From Candidatus Iainarchaeum andersonii SCGC AAA011-E11 (lineage in GTDB: Archaea > Iainarchaeota > Iainarchaeia > Iainarchaeales > Iainarchaeaceae): a DNA stretch of 33,174 bases. Positions within the stretch are counted from its first letter, which is position 1. Each line of letters starts with the position of its first letter. Position numbers and translations under genes: made by a program. Below the pieces are notes generated by a model. That model saw only the letters and a program-made list of their open reading frames with translations. It did no database searches and was not told the origin of the DNA. Shown here piece by piece: positions 23,287 through 30,838 of the stretch. The DNA lies in NCBI GenBank assembly GCA_000402355.1, contig AQRS01000025.1:1-33174 (forward strand). Reading direction: 5' to 3'.

Positions 23287-24359
23287 CAAATCTCCACAAT
23301 CATCTCTTTGAGTTTCTCCGCACTGAGGTTGAATTCCTTTGCCCTGACAATTTTGCGGATGTTGTTTATTTCCTCTTCCTTTATCATCAGAAAGCCCGCT
23401 ATCGCGCCGACTGAAAGGGTGCTTGTCCTGAAAATGCTCAGCCCCTTTTTCGCGAGCCTTTTCTCGAGTTCCATTTCAATCGGGATGAGGCTATAGGTTT
23501 TTTTGTACTGTTCAATCGCGCTTCCCAGTGAAAATGATTTTTCGAACACCCGCGCGGCCTCTTCAACGCTTTTGGCTTCGGCAGCGCCCCTCATTTTTTC
23601 CTTCGAAATGCTTCCTTCCTCAATAACCATTTTCATTATGCTTTGGCCGTCTATTCCCTGCTTTTTCGCCCTTAAAATAGTCGAGATGTTTTTCGCGTCC
23701 GCCTGCGACTTCACCATTGCGAGAATAATGCGCTCGTCGCCGTAGCTTCCCCCGAGCACGAACGGGAGCTTTTTGTAGTAATAATCATCCAGCGCCTCGA
23801 ATAAAGGGGAAAGCTCCTTTTTCTGTTCGTAATCGCGCAGCTTTCCCTCGAGCACGCTTGCGTACGGCGTTCCGCCGAGTCCTAAAACCGCTTCCTTCAC
23901 GGAGTTTGCGTTGAGCATCCTGTTCAATGTATTTCTTGAAATGCTTCCCGCGGCAAAAATAAAGTTCTCTATTTCATCCTTTGGCTGTGAAATGTGCTTT
24001 GACGCAAGTATGGTTTTGATGTTGTTAATGTCGTACTTTTCAAACAGCCCTATTACTTTCGGCTTGAGCTCTTCCGGCGCGACCTTCACGATTTTTTGTA
24101 TCGTCCTTGAAAGGTTTTTCGCGCACGCAAGCTCTATTTGGTCCGCGAGCGTTTTTTCCTTTAGTGCGCTCGAAACAAGGTCTTCCCTGTATCTGGTCCT
24201 TTCAAGCAAGCCGTATATTTCCTGCACGCTTTTCGCTTCCACAAGCGCATTGAGTTCCATCCGGCCGAGCAATGAGTCCTTCATTGCCTTTACGCGTGCA
24301 TTAGCATACCCGAACCTCATTGCGCGGTACGCGAGGCTTGATTTAAAAATGGAAATCAT
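23286..24359 (-). CDS. atpC: A-type ATP synthase subunit C
   Basis: The 357-aa all-helical protein is the funnel that links the central stalk to the membrane ring (V-ATPase d homologue). YANARVKAMKDSLL (18-31) is the typical start, followed by the repeated DINNIKTILASK (about 129-140) and SQADAKNISTILRAKKQGI (about 213-231) motifs of the three-fold internal repeat. It overlaps the atpE stop by ATGA (24356-24359). Confidence 0.95.
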   Translation of the reverse strand: MISIFKSSLAYRAMRFGYANARVKAMKDSLLGRMELNALVEAKSVQEIYGLLERTRYREDLVSSALKEKTLADQIELACAKNLSRTIQKIVKVAPEELKPKVIGLFEKYDINNIKTILASKHISQPKDEIENFIFAAGSISRNTLNRMLNANSVKEAVLGLGGTPYASVLEGKLRDYEQKKELSPLFEALDDYYYKKLPFVLGGSYGDERIILAMVKSQADAKNISTILRAKKQGIDGQSIMKMVIEEGSISKEKMRGAAEAKSVEEAARVFEKSFSLGSAIEQYKKTYSLIPIEMELEKRLAKKGLSIFRTSTLSVGAIAGFLMIKEEEINNIRKIVRAKEFNLSAEKLKEMIVEI

Positions 24360-24931
24360 TTGCCTTTGCCCCCGAAGAGCTCCCTGTACACCATGCTTCT
24401 CACGTTTTCCTTGCTGTTCTCAAAGATGGCTTCGAGCGAATTGTCAATCGTTATTTCGCCGCTTTTGCTGCTGATTATTGCGCCGCCTGAAATTTCCGCG
24501 GTTTTGGCTGAAACGTTTTTGGAGATTCTTTTTGCCGCTCCCAAATCACTTTTGTTCACGGCCACAATTGCCTTTTCCCCGAATTCCTTTTCGCCCTGCA
24601 TAATGAGATTTTTGAGGAGCTTCTCGTAGCCCTTTCCTTTTGCGGATTCGGAGAATTCGCCCCAAACCTGCTGCATTGCATCCTCGACAACCCTGTTGCG
24701 GGCTTCGCTCACAATCCTCTTTGCCTTTAATTGTGCCGCGCTCGCCCTTTCCTTTCTTTCGGCTTCGATTGATTTGGCTGTTTTTTCGCGCGCCTTCTGC
24801 AGTATTTCTTTCGCGTTTTTCTCCGCTTCGGAAAGGTTTTGCTTCGCCTCTTTCTCCGCCTCGGAGGTTATTTTTTTGGCTTCGTTTTTCGCTTCTTCAA
24901 TCATCGCTTTTTTGAGATTCTCAAGACTCAT
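24356..24931 (-). CDS. atpE: A-type ATP synthase subunit E (peripheral stalk)
   Basis: The 191-aa protein starts with a long charged coiled coil (about 5-95, rich in EAK and EKEA heptads) that pairs with subunit H in the peripheral stalk. A globular C-terminal domain (about 100-191) includes GGAIISSKSGEITIDNSLE, the conserved E-subunit signature. I chose ATG 24931; GAGGG lies 6 bp upstream. The longer frame would run back into atpK and is not supported. Its end overlaps the atpC start. Confidence 0.94.
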   Translation of the reverse strand: MSLENLKKAMIEEAKNEAKKITSEAEKEAKQNLSEAEKNAKEILQKAREKTAKSIEAERKERASAAQLKAKRIVSEARNRVVEDAMQQVWGEFSESAKGKGYEKLLKNLIMQGEKEFGEKAIVAVNKSDLGAAKRISKNVSAKTAEISGGAIISSKSGEITIDNSLEAIFENSKENVRSMVYRELFGGKGK

Positions 24932-24975
24932 CCAATCCCTCTTTGAAAAAAATTCAGGGGCAAGAGCATAACGGT

Positions 24976-25215
24976 TTATGCTCCGCCGCTTATGTTGAGT
25001 GCCAGAAGCAACGCAACAACGAACCCGAATATTACGATTGTTTCGGGTATTGCAAGCCATATGATCAGCTTGGTTGCCTGCTCGGGCTTCTCCGCTATTA
25101 CTCCCATTGCGCTGGAGCCGATCGCTGATTGTGCCCAGCCCGTGCCTATTGCACCGCCGAAAACAGCTATTCCCGCTCCGATTGCTATCAATCCCGCACC
25201 TTCCAATAACGCCAT
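24976..25215 (-). CDS. atpK: A-type ATP synthase membrane-ring subunit K (c subunit, two-helix)
   Basis: The 79-aa proteolipid has two TM helices with Gly-rich packing in the first. The ion-binding carboxylate is E58 in IPETIV; a Gln at position 29 of the first helix and T59 next to the Glu complete the pattern of Na+-binding c subunits (Q, E, S/T). Sodium coupling is thus plausible but not proven. I chose ATG 25215 because the perfect GGAGGTGA is 6 bp upstream; a GTG three codons earlier overlaps that Shine-Dalgarno. The strong site suits a subunit needed in many copies. Confidence 0.95.
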   Translation of the reverse strand: MALLEGAGLIAIGAGIAVFGGAIGTGWAQSAIGSSAMGVIAEKPEQATKLIIWLAIPETIVIFGFVVALLLALNISGGA

Positions 25216-25229
25216 TTTTTTCACCTCCG

Positions 25230-27128
25230 TTATTGCTTGGTATACTTCCTCACTGCCTTGAAGGGCGCAAATTCCTTTCCGCCCCCATTGAAAAACTTGG
25301 AGTAAAACTCAACGAAATTGAGCCTCGCCCCCTGTATTAATGCTTCGAACATCGCGAGGAACGCGTTGAAAATGTGCCCCACAACGAATAAAGGAAGCAA
25401 TAAGAATAACAACAATCCTTTCTCCGGGCTCGGGAAAGCGAGGTCATTGAGGATCATTGCAATCACAACCCCCACCAAACCTACGGCAAGAATCCTTGCG
25501 AATGAAAGGACATTTCCCACGACGCTCGGGATTTCCATTACGCCGATTATTCCCTCGACTTTTATAACGGGAATCGCTGAAACAAGCATCAGCAATGCCG
25601 CGGGCAAAAGATATTCCTGCGGAAAAGACCTGAACATTGCCGTGCTGATTGTTATTGTGCCGAAAACCATGAGCCCGAACCAGCCGAGTTTTGCTATCGC
25701 GTGTTTCCTGTCATGGTGCTTCATTGCATTCACAAACCCCAAGAGGAAACCCATTGAGACCGTGAAAAGCCCCACGAGAATGCTTGCCGCGAGCAGCGTT
25801 TCTATGTTGTGCATCCTTTCAAAGCCTTGGTAAAGCGCCAAATTGCCGAACCCGAGGATTTCGAGGATGCGCTCGTGCGGCAATCCGGCAAACTCATCAA
25901 ATACCAAACCGAATATTATTGTTGGTATAGAGCCCCACATCCATATCATTCCAATGGGCCTGAGTATGCCGTCGGGCGCGGATTTTTTTACTATCCAGCG
26001 CGCGAGCAAAAATGAGACCACTCCATAAATGACGTCTCCGACAATCATTCCGTAGAAGAACGGGAAAAAAATGAGGAATATAACTGTAGGGTCGAGCTCG
26101 TTGCTCCTTGGCATTGACATGAACCTTGTCATGAATTCAAAAGGCGAAAGAACCTTGGAATGGTCGAGAAGGGTCGGGGTTTCCTCGTGCATTTCCTCGA
26201 GGCTTTGCGGACTTATTTTTTTCCGGAAAACCTTTGCGCCGAAATTCTTCTCCGCGAAGGCGCCGAATTCCTCGTAATTCTTTTCCGGCAAATAAGCCTC
26301 CATTATGAATGCGTTCTCGGTTCCCACAAAATTTTCCGTTACTCCGGAGCGCTCCGCCTCCATTACGAGGCTCTCCCTCAGCGCAAGCAGCGGAGAATAA
26401 TCCCGTGCCGCGATTTTTGTGAACTCCTTTTCAATCGAAGCCCTTTCGGATTCCATTTCCTTCGCCCTTTTTTCGTTGCTTTTGAGCTCCGCATTGATGC
26501 TTCCGCTTATTTTCGGGATCGCGGCGCTTTCAAACCCGGTTCCGGCGAGCGCGCTCTTCGCTTCTTCCGCTTTGGATTTTTCAATCGCTATTATTGCGAG
26601 GTCTTTTTCGCGGGAAACGCTTTTGTGAAGGACCTCGAACCTGTCCGTTATTTTCCCGATCCTCGCCTTTATTGAAAAGGCTTTCTTCGAATCAATCGTT
26701 CCCGCAATCAATGCGAGCGATTCGGTTTCAAGCGCGTTGAAGTCAATGCTGAATTTTGAGAACGTTTCAAGCGTTTTTTTTGTTTCCGCGAGCATTGAGG
26801 CTTCATTCGCAAGCCCATCCATGCGCGAATTGAGCCTTGAGACTTCCCTGCCGAGCTTCTCCGCCTCCGATTGCCGCAGTGCTGGGCTCTTTCCGTTTGC
26901 TTTTGCGCCGCTTGCGTATTTTTCGAGCGCCGTAGCAAGGGCGTCGGCCTTCACGAGCCTTTCCGATATTTCCCCGTAGTTTTCCATTGCGCCGATGCTT
27001 TTCGCTTCCTCATCCTCTATTTTCCTTATCTGCGTTCCGCCGTACTCGTGCAGCAGCCCGACAGTCCTGCGGATGCTGCTTTTGAGCCCGATAAGGCGCA
27101 CTTTGCACATTGGTAAAGGCCAGAACAT
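25230..27128 (-). CDS. atpI: A-type ATP synthase subunit I (a subunit)
   Basis: The 632-aa protein has an N-terminal cytoplasmic half with coiled coils (about 1-340) that holds the peripheral stalks, and a C-terminal half with about seven to eight TM helices. The conserved Arg that faces the ring carboxylate is R545 in NVLSFARILAVGL. The ALIQGARLNFVEFYSKFF segment near the end is highly typical. GGAG lies 10 bp before ATG 27128, 7 bp after the atpH stop. Confidence 0.96.
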   Translation of the reverse strand: MFWPLPMCKVRLIGLKSSIRRTVGLLHEYGGTQIRKIEDEEAKSIGAMENYGEISERLVKADALATALEKYASGAKANGKSPALRQSEAEKLGREVSRLNSRMDGLANEASMLAETKKTLETFSKFSIDFNALETESLALIAGTIDSKKAFSIKARIGKITDRFEVLHKSVSREKDLAIIAIEKSKAEEAKSALAGTGFESAAIPKISGSINAELKSNEKRAKEMESERASIEKEFTKIAARDYSPLLALRESLVMEAERSGVTENFVGTENAFIMEAYLPEKNYEEFGAFAEKNFGAKVFRKKISPQSLEEMHEETPTLLDHSKVLSPFEFMTRFMSMPRSNELDPTVIFLIFFPFFYGMIVGDVIYGVVSFLLARWIVKKSAPDGILRPIGMIWMWGSIPTIIFGLVFDEFAGLPHERILEILGFGNLALYQGFERMHNIETLLAASILVGLFTVSMGFLLGFVNAMKHHDRKHAIAKLGWFGLMVFGTITISTAMFRSFPQEYLLPAALLMLVSAIPVIKVEGIIGVMEIPSVVGNVLSFARILAVGLVGVVIAMILNDLAFPSPEKGLLLFLLLPLFVVGHIFNAFLAMFEALIQGARLNFVEFYSKFFNGGGKEFAPFKAVRKYTKQ

Positions 27129-27135
27129 TTTTGCT

Positions 27136-27453
27136 TCACTCCATTATCTTTTCCGAGATTTTTTTGAGGCCCTGCGGCGAAAGTTTTTTTGTGGAAATCC
27201 TTTTTGCCTCCGCTTCGGCCTCTTCCACTATTATTCTTTCTTCCTGCCCTGTTTTTTTCCTTCCTTCCGCAATCATTTTTTCCTCTGCTTCCTTTGTTTC
27301 CTCGCCCGCCCTGAAAACAATTTTTTTCGCCTTTGACTGCGCGTCGGAGAAAATTTTTTCCGCTTCTTTGCGCGCCTCACTCAGTGTCCTTTCCCTTTCC
27401 TTTTCCGCTTCCTTCACTTGCTTAAGCTCTTCCCTGAATTCCTTTTCATCCAT
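27136..27453 (-). CDS. atpH: A-type ATP synthase subunit H (peripheral stalk)
   Basis: The 105-aa protein is almost entirely a charged coiled coil (EREELKQVKEAEKE-like start, then alternating Ala/Glu/Lys/Arg heptads), as expected for subunit H/G that pairs with E. I chose ATG 27453 because AAGGTGA is about 7 bp upstream; the frame's GTG at 27462 overlaps that site. It overlaps the preceding membrane-protein gene by 8 bp. Confidence 0.85.
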   Translation of the reverse strand: MDEKEFREELKQVKEAEKERERTLSEARKEAEKIFSDAQSKAKKIVFRAGEETKEAEEKMIAEGRKKTGQEERIIVEEAEAEAKRISTKKLSPQGLKKISEKIME

Positions 27454-27787
27454 ACATTTCACCTTTCCTTAGTTTCAATACGCCCTTGTTTTTCTTTGCG
27501 GGCCTGAAAAGCATTATGGATTCGAGCACGCGCGAGGCCAAGCGCGGGAGAAGCAGGTAAAGCGCTACCAGTGCCGTGAGCAGCACGAAAAGGCCTGCCT
27601 GCAATGTGATGTAATTGAATTTTTGTGCGAGAATAAGGATAAACAGAAGCATCAGGAACATCGGGAAAATGACAAGCAGCACGAATGCATACGAAAATGT
27701 TTTGAGGCTCGCCCTTGCCTTTGCGCCGAGCTTCATGAATTTTTTGCCGGCTTTTTCTGCCGAAATCCTTTCGCTTTGTTTGCTCAT
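27446..27787 (-). CDS. Unrecognised two-TM membrane protein heading the ATP synthase operon
   Basis: I do not recognise a family. The 113-aa protein has a basic N-terminus (1-30, Lys-rich), two hydrophobic helices (about 33-54 and 59-80) and a basic C-terminal tail (about 95-113). Both termini are probably cytoplasmic. It ends 8 bp inside atpH, so it is translationally coupled with the ATP synthase. Bacterial atp operons often begin with the small membrane protein AtpI/UncI, which aids ring assembly; a similar role here is a positional analogy only. The operon promoter lies upstream at 27860-27872. Confidence 0.7.
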   Translation of the reverse strand: MSKQSERISAEKAGKKFMKLGAKARASLKTFSYAFVLLVIFPMFLMLLFILILAQKFNYITLQAGLFVLLTALVALYLLLPRLASRVLESIMLFRPAKKNKGVLKLRKGEMYG

Positions 27788-27859
27788 TTTTTATCAAAAT
27801 CCAATCCTTATCTGCGGCTCACCAAATCACTTTATTTCCGCAATACAATTCATTTGAGT

Positions 27860-27872
27860 AAATTTAAAAAAG
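27860..27872 (-). promoter_or_regulatory. Probable promoter of the ATP synthase operon
   Basis: The minus strand has a T/A-rich TATA-like stretch, TTTTTTAAATTTA, about 75-85 bp before the first ATG (27787). This would give a leader of about 50 nt. A weaker AAATAAAG at 27830-27837 is the alternative. Confidence 0.4.
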
Positions 27873-27928
27873 ATTCCGCAGTTATTGCGCTATGCGAAAA
27901 GCGTGATTTGTGGTGCTGTGAAAGCATA

Positions 27929-29143
27929 TTATTTGAACGCCCTCGATATGGCCGTGACTTGCTCCGCGAAGATGTCAATTTCCTCGATGGTGTTGTAAAA
28001 ATAAAAGCTTGCCCTGTCAAGGCCTTTCGGATTTATACTGCTAATAATGGGTTCTGCGCAGTGCAAACCGCTCCTTATCGCTATGTTGCGTGCCTCATCA
28101 ACTGCGACCCCCAAGTCAACGGCGTCAATGCCCTCAACCTCAAATAACACCACGGCACCCTGTTTTTCGGGGTTTTTCGGGCAGTGCAATTTCACGCCGT
28201 TAATGCCCGACATTTTCTGCAATGCATGTGCCAATAATTTCCGGTCATGCTCGTACACATTTTCCATTCCGAGCCTTTTCAAATAATTCACGGCCTCGGA
28301 AAACCCTATTGCTTCCGCAATTGCCATTGTTCCGGGCTCGAATTTCTGGGGCGGCTTCGCGAACAATGTTTTTTCGAAAGTGACTTTGCTTATCATTGCG
28401 CCGCCGAAATTGAAAGGCGGCATTTTTTCCAGCAGTTCATGTTTTCCGTACAGCGCGCCCACTCCTGTAGGACCCAGCATTTTGTGCGAGGAAAAAACCA
28501 TGAAATCCGCGTCAAGTTTTTTCGCGTCAACCTTCATGTGCGGCACGCTCTGGGCGCAGTCCGCGAGGAACAATGCGTTGTTCTCATGGGCGATTTTGGC
28601 TATTTCCTGTGCAGGAGTTATTGTTGCGACGGTGTTTGAGCAGTGAGCAATTCCAACAACCTTTGTTTTGCGCGTCACCTTTTCCCGCAAATCATCCATG
28701 TCGAGCGTGTAATCCTTGTTCAGTTTAACCACTTTGAGCTTTGCCCCCGTTCTCAAACAGAGCTGCTGCCACGGCACTAAATTCGCGTGGTGCTCCATGA
28801 ATGAAATCACTATTTCGTCTCCCGCGCCAATCATTTTGCCTCTTTCGAGCGAAGTCGCAACCAAATTGATTCCTTCGGTCGCGTTTTTCGTGAAGACCAG
28901 TTCGTTTTCTTTCGCGTTTATGAATTTCGCTATGTTCGCCCTTGCTTGCTCGAATTTCTGTGTTGCCTGCTGCGAAATGTGGTGATTGCCGCGGCCGATG
29001 TTCATTCCGTACTCCGAGTAAAAATTCTTTACGGCATCAATTACCTGCATAGGTTTCAAGGAAGTTGCTGCGCTGTCGAGGTAAATCAAATTTTTGTGCT
29101 TCTGCAGCATCGGGAAGTCGTTTCGTATTTTTTCGCTTATCAT
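27929..29143 (-). CDS. sufS: Cysteine desulfurase, SufS/CsdA type
   Basis: This PLP enzyme takes sulfur from cysteine for Fe-S cluster or thiolation pathways. In the 404-aa product, the PLP lysine is K221 in SSHKMLGPTG and the persulfide Cys is C362 in RSGLHCAEP, close to the K226/C364 of E. coli SufS. YLDSAATSLKP (21-31) and GRGNHHIS (about 50-57) are typical. I chose ATG 29143; the longer frame only adds the end of the upstream gene. It follows the DsbA-like gene by 19 bp. No sufB/C/D or iscU is visible here. MnmA/ThiI-type uses are also possible. Confidence 0.95.
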   Translation of the reverse strand: MISEKIRNDFPMLQKHKNLIYLDSAATSLKPMQVIDAVKNFYSEYGMNIGRGNHHISQQATQKFEQARANIAKFINAKENELVFTKNATEGINLVATSLERGKMIGAGDEIVISFMEHHANLVPWQQLCLRTGAKLKVVKLNKDYTLDMDDLREKVTRKTKVVGIAHCSNTVATITPAQEIAKIAHENNALFLADCAQSVPHMKVDAKKLDADFMVFSSHKMLGPTGVGALYGKHELLEKMPPFNFGGAMISKVTFEKTLFAKPPQKFEPGTMAIAEAIGFSEAVNYLKRLGMENVYEHDRKLLAHALQKMSGINGVKLHCPKNPEKQGAVVLFEVEGIDAVDLGVAVDEARNIAIRSGLHCAEPIISSINPKGLDRASFYFYNTIEEIDIFAEQVTAISRAFK

Positions 29144-29162
29144 TTTCCGCCAACCCCGTTCC

Positions 29163-30113
29163 TCACTCCGTTTTTGCCAGCTCCGCATCAATTATTTTCG
29201 AGAATTCTTCAAGTGATTTCGGCGCAACAAGCACCTTTCCGTTTATGAAGAATGTCGGCGTGCCGTAAATCCCTGCATTGATGCTCTCCTGCTTTTGCTG
29301 TTCTACATATGAATTGTATTTGCCTGCATCAATGCACGCATTGAACTCCTCTTCATTCAGCCCGAGGTCCTTTGCTATCCTCTTGTAAACGACAATCAGG
29401 TCCTCGGTCGTGGGCTGCTCCAGGCATTCCGCCTGGTGCTCAAATAGCCTTTCTTTGTATTCCCAGAATTTTCCCTGGTTGCGCGCGCACTCTGCGGCCT
29501 CGGCAGCCTCGAATGAATAATTGTGCCTCGGGAGCGGGAAATACTTGAAGTAAAGCGCAACTTTTTCCCCGTATTTTTCCATTACCTCATCCACAATCGG
29601 TTCAGTTGATTTCGTAAAGGGGCACGTGAAGCACCCTACCTCGATTATTTGTATCTGCGCATTGGGGTTTCCGCGTACGTGCAATCCTTGGCTCGAAACC
29701 GGCTTCACCTGTTCCGGAGTAGGTGGAAAGAGCCACGCAAGCGGGTTTGTGCCTGAATAAGTTTCGGGGTTCAATAAGCAGAGTTCGGAGCTGTTGGGGC
29801 CGTTGCAGTTCCCGTAAGCCCAGAAATTGTACAATCCTATTCCGCTGAACACGATGCTGCCTATCATGAGCAGCATGAAGAAGAATGAAATTCCTTCGAA
29901 GTTTTTGTGCACGAATTTTCCCGCGCCTTCGTGGCGCTTCATTACCTTCATTGAAACAATCATTTTGAGGCGCTTGTCAAGGCCCGTGTTGCACGGCCGG
30001 AAAGTCATTTTCCTGAATACGCAGTCGAACGCCTCTTTTGCAATTGCGCGGTGTGTGGCGGAGAAAATGCCCAAGAAGCCGAATACAATCAGCGCTATTA
30101 CACATACAACCAT
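29163..30113 (-). CDS. Membrane-anchored DsbA/thioredoxin-fold thiol oxidoreductase
   Basis: The 316-aa protein has two TM helices (about 1-20 and 74-96) joined by a basic cytoplasmic loop with three Cys (30-70). The extracytoplasmic thioredoxin-fold domain (about 140-316) has the active site C161-F-T-C164 (VGCFTCPF) and the cis-Pro P286 in GTPTFF, the layout of DsbA/DsbG-like disulfide enzymes. Extra Cys (103, 112, 209, 230, 260) may form structural bonds. It could oxidise or repair secreted Cys-paired proteins such as those encoded in this window; that link is inference. It is co-directional with sufS, 19 bp apart. A TATA-like TATAAATAAT lies about 37-46 bp before the ATG at 30113. Confidence 0.85.
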   Translation of the reverse strand: MVVCVIALIVFGFLGIFSATHRAIAKEAFDCVFRKMTFRPCNTGLDKRLKMIVSMKVMKRHEGAGKFVHKNFEGISFFFMLLMIGSIVFSGIGLYNFWAYGNCNGPNSSELCLLNPETYSGTNPLAWLFPPTPEQVKPVSSQGLHVRGNPNAQIQIIEVGCFTCPFTKSTEPIVDEVMEKYGEKVALYFKYFPLPRHNYSFEAAEAAECARNQGKFWEYKERLFEHQAECLEQPTTEDLIVVYKRIAKDLGLNEEEFNACIDAGKYNSYVEQQKQESINAGIYGTPTFFINGKVLVAPKSLEEFSKIIDAELAKTE

Positions 30114-30202
30114 GTGAATGCCTCTTTTATTATCTTTAGTGAATTAATGTATTATTTATATTGTGCAAATTGTTCTATATTATTCTGGAATGGGTTGTTA
30201 AA

Positions 30203-30835
30203 ATGCTCGGAAAACTGAGGCCTGCAATCTCATCTTTCGTGAACATCATAGCCTATCCTTTCGCCGCCGCGAAAATAAATCCAAATCTTTTCAGCTTCTG
30301 CGCGGTTCCGCTCGCAATTGCCGCCGCGTATTTCATGATGCAGCAGCAGTTTTACTTCACTTTCATATTCTCGGTTCTCGCGGTTTCAATAGATTTGTTT
30401 GACGGCGCGGTTGCTCGCCTGCAAAACAAAAGCACTTTGTTCGGGAATTACTTCGAAACAATGGTTGACAAGCTCGTTGAAATAATCCTTTTCATCGGCG
30501 CCGCCTTTTTGTTTCCGCTTGCCGCAATCTCCGCGCTCGGCTTTTCGCTGTTCAACAGCTATGCCAAGCCTCGCGTTGCGCTCGTGATTATTACGGATAA
30601 CCGCGACTGGCCCGCAATAGGCGAGCACGGGGAGCGCATGATACTTCTGCTCGCAGGAATTTTGCTTTCGATTTTTTCGGTTTCTTTCCTCGGGCACCAA
30701 ATCCTTGAATTGCTGCTATGGTCCATTGCGGTTATTTCCCTCGCTGGCGCGTTCCAGAGAATTTTCTACGCAAAAAAGCTCATTGCGGAGGCGGAGAAAA
30801 ATGGAAATGTTCTGCCTTACCTAAAGAAAAAATAG
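30203..30835 (+). CDS. CDP-alcohol phosphatidyltransferase family protein
   Basis: The 210-aa integral membrane enzyme joins a CDP-lipid to an alcohol head group. The signature D-x2-DG-x2-AR-x8-G-x3-D-x3-D appears as D64 LF D67 G AVAR ... G81 NYF E85 TMV D89, so the third Asp is Glu. The other catalytic acids are intact. About six TM helices follow the family pattern. Head group (inositol-phosphate, glycerol or other) is not resolved. I chose ATG 30203, about 25 bp after the TATA-like TATATTATT; a TTG at 30161 is the alternative. It is convergent with the TraB gene, with a 3-bp gap. Confidence 0.85.
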   Translation: MLGKLRPAISSFVNIIAYPFAAAKINPNLFSFCAVPLAIAAAYFMMQQQFYFTFIFSVLAVSIDLFDGAVARLQNKSTLFGNYFETMVDKLVEIILFIGAAFLFPLAAISALGFSLFNSYAKPRVALVIITDNRDWPAIGEHGERMILLLAGILLSIFSVSFLGHQILELLLWSIAVISLAGAFQRIFYAKKLIAEAEKNGNVLPYLKKK

Positions 30836-30838
30836 GTT

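Noticed and set aside
24356..25060. Longer start for atpE at 25060
   Set aside because: It would overlap most of the atpK end, and the added residues are basic, Cys-containing and unlike subunit E. ATG 24931 has a Shine-Dalgarno.
27623..28147. 174-codon plus-strand frame over the ATP synthase promoter region and the sufS end
   Set aside because: Antisense to sufS, Cys-rich by chance, crosses a promoter, no ribosome site.
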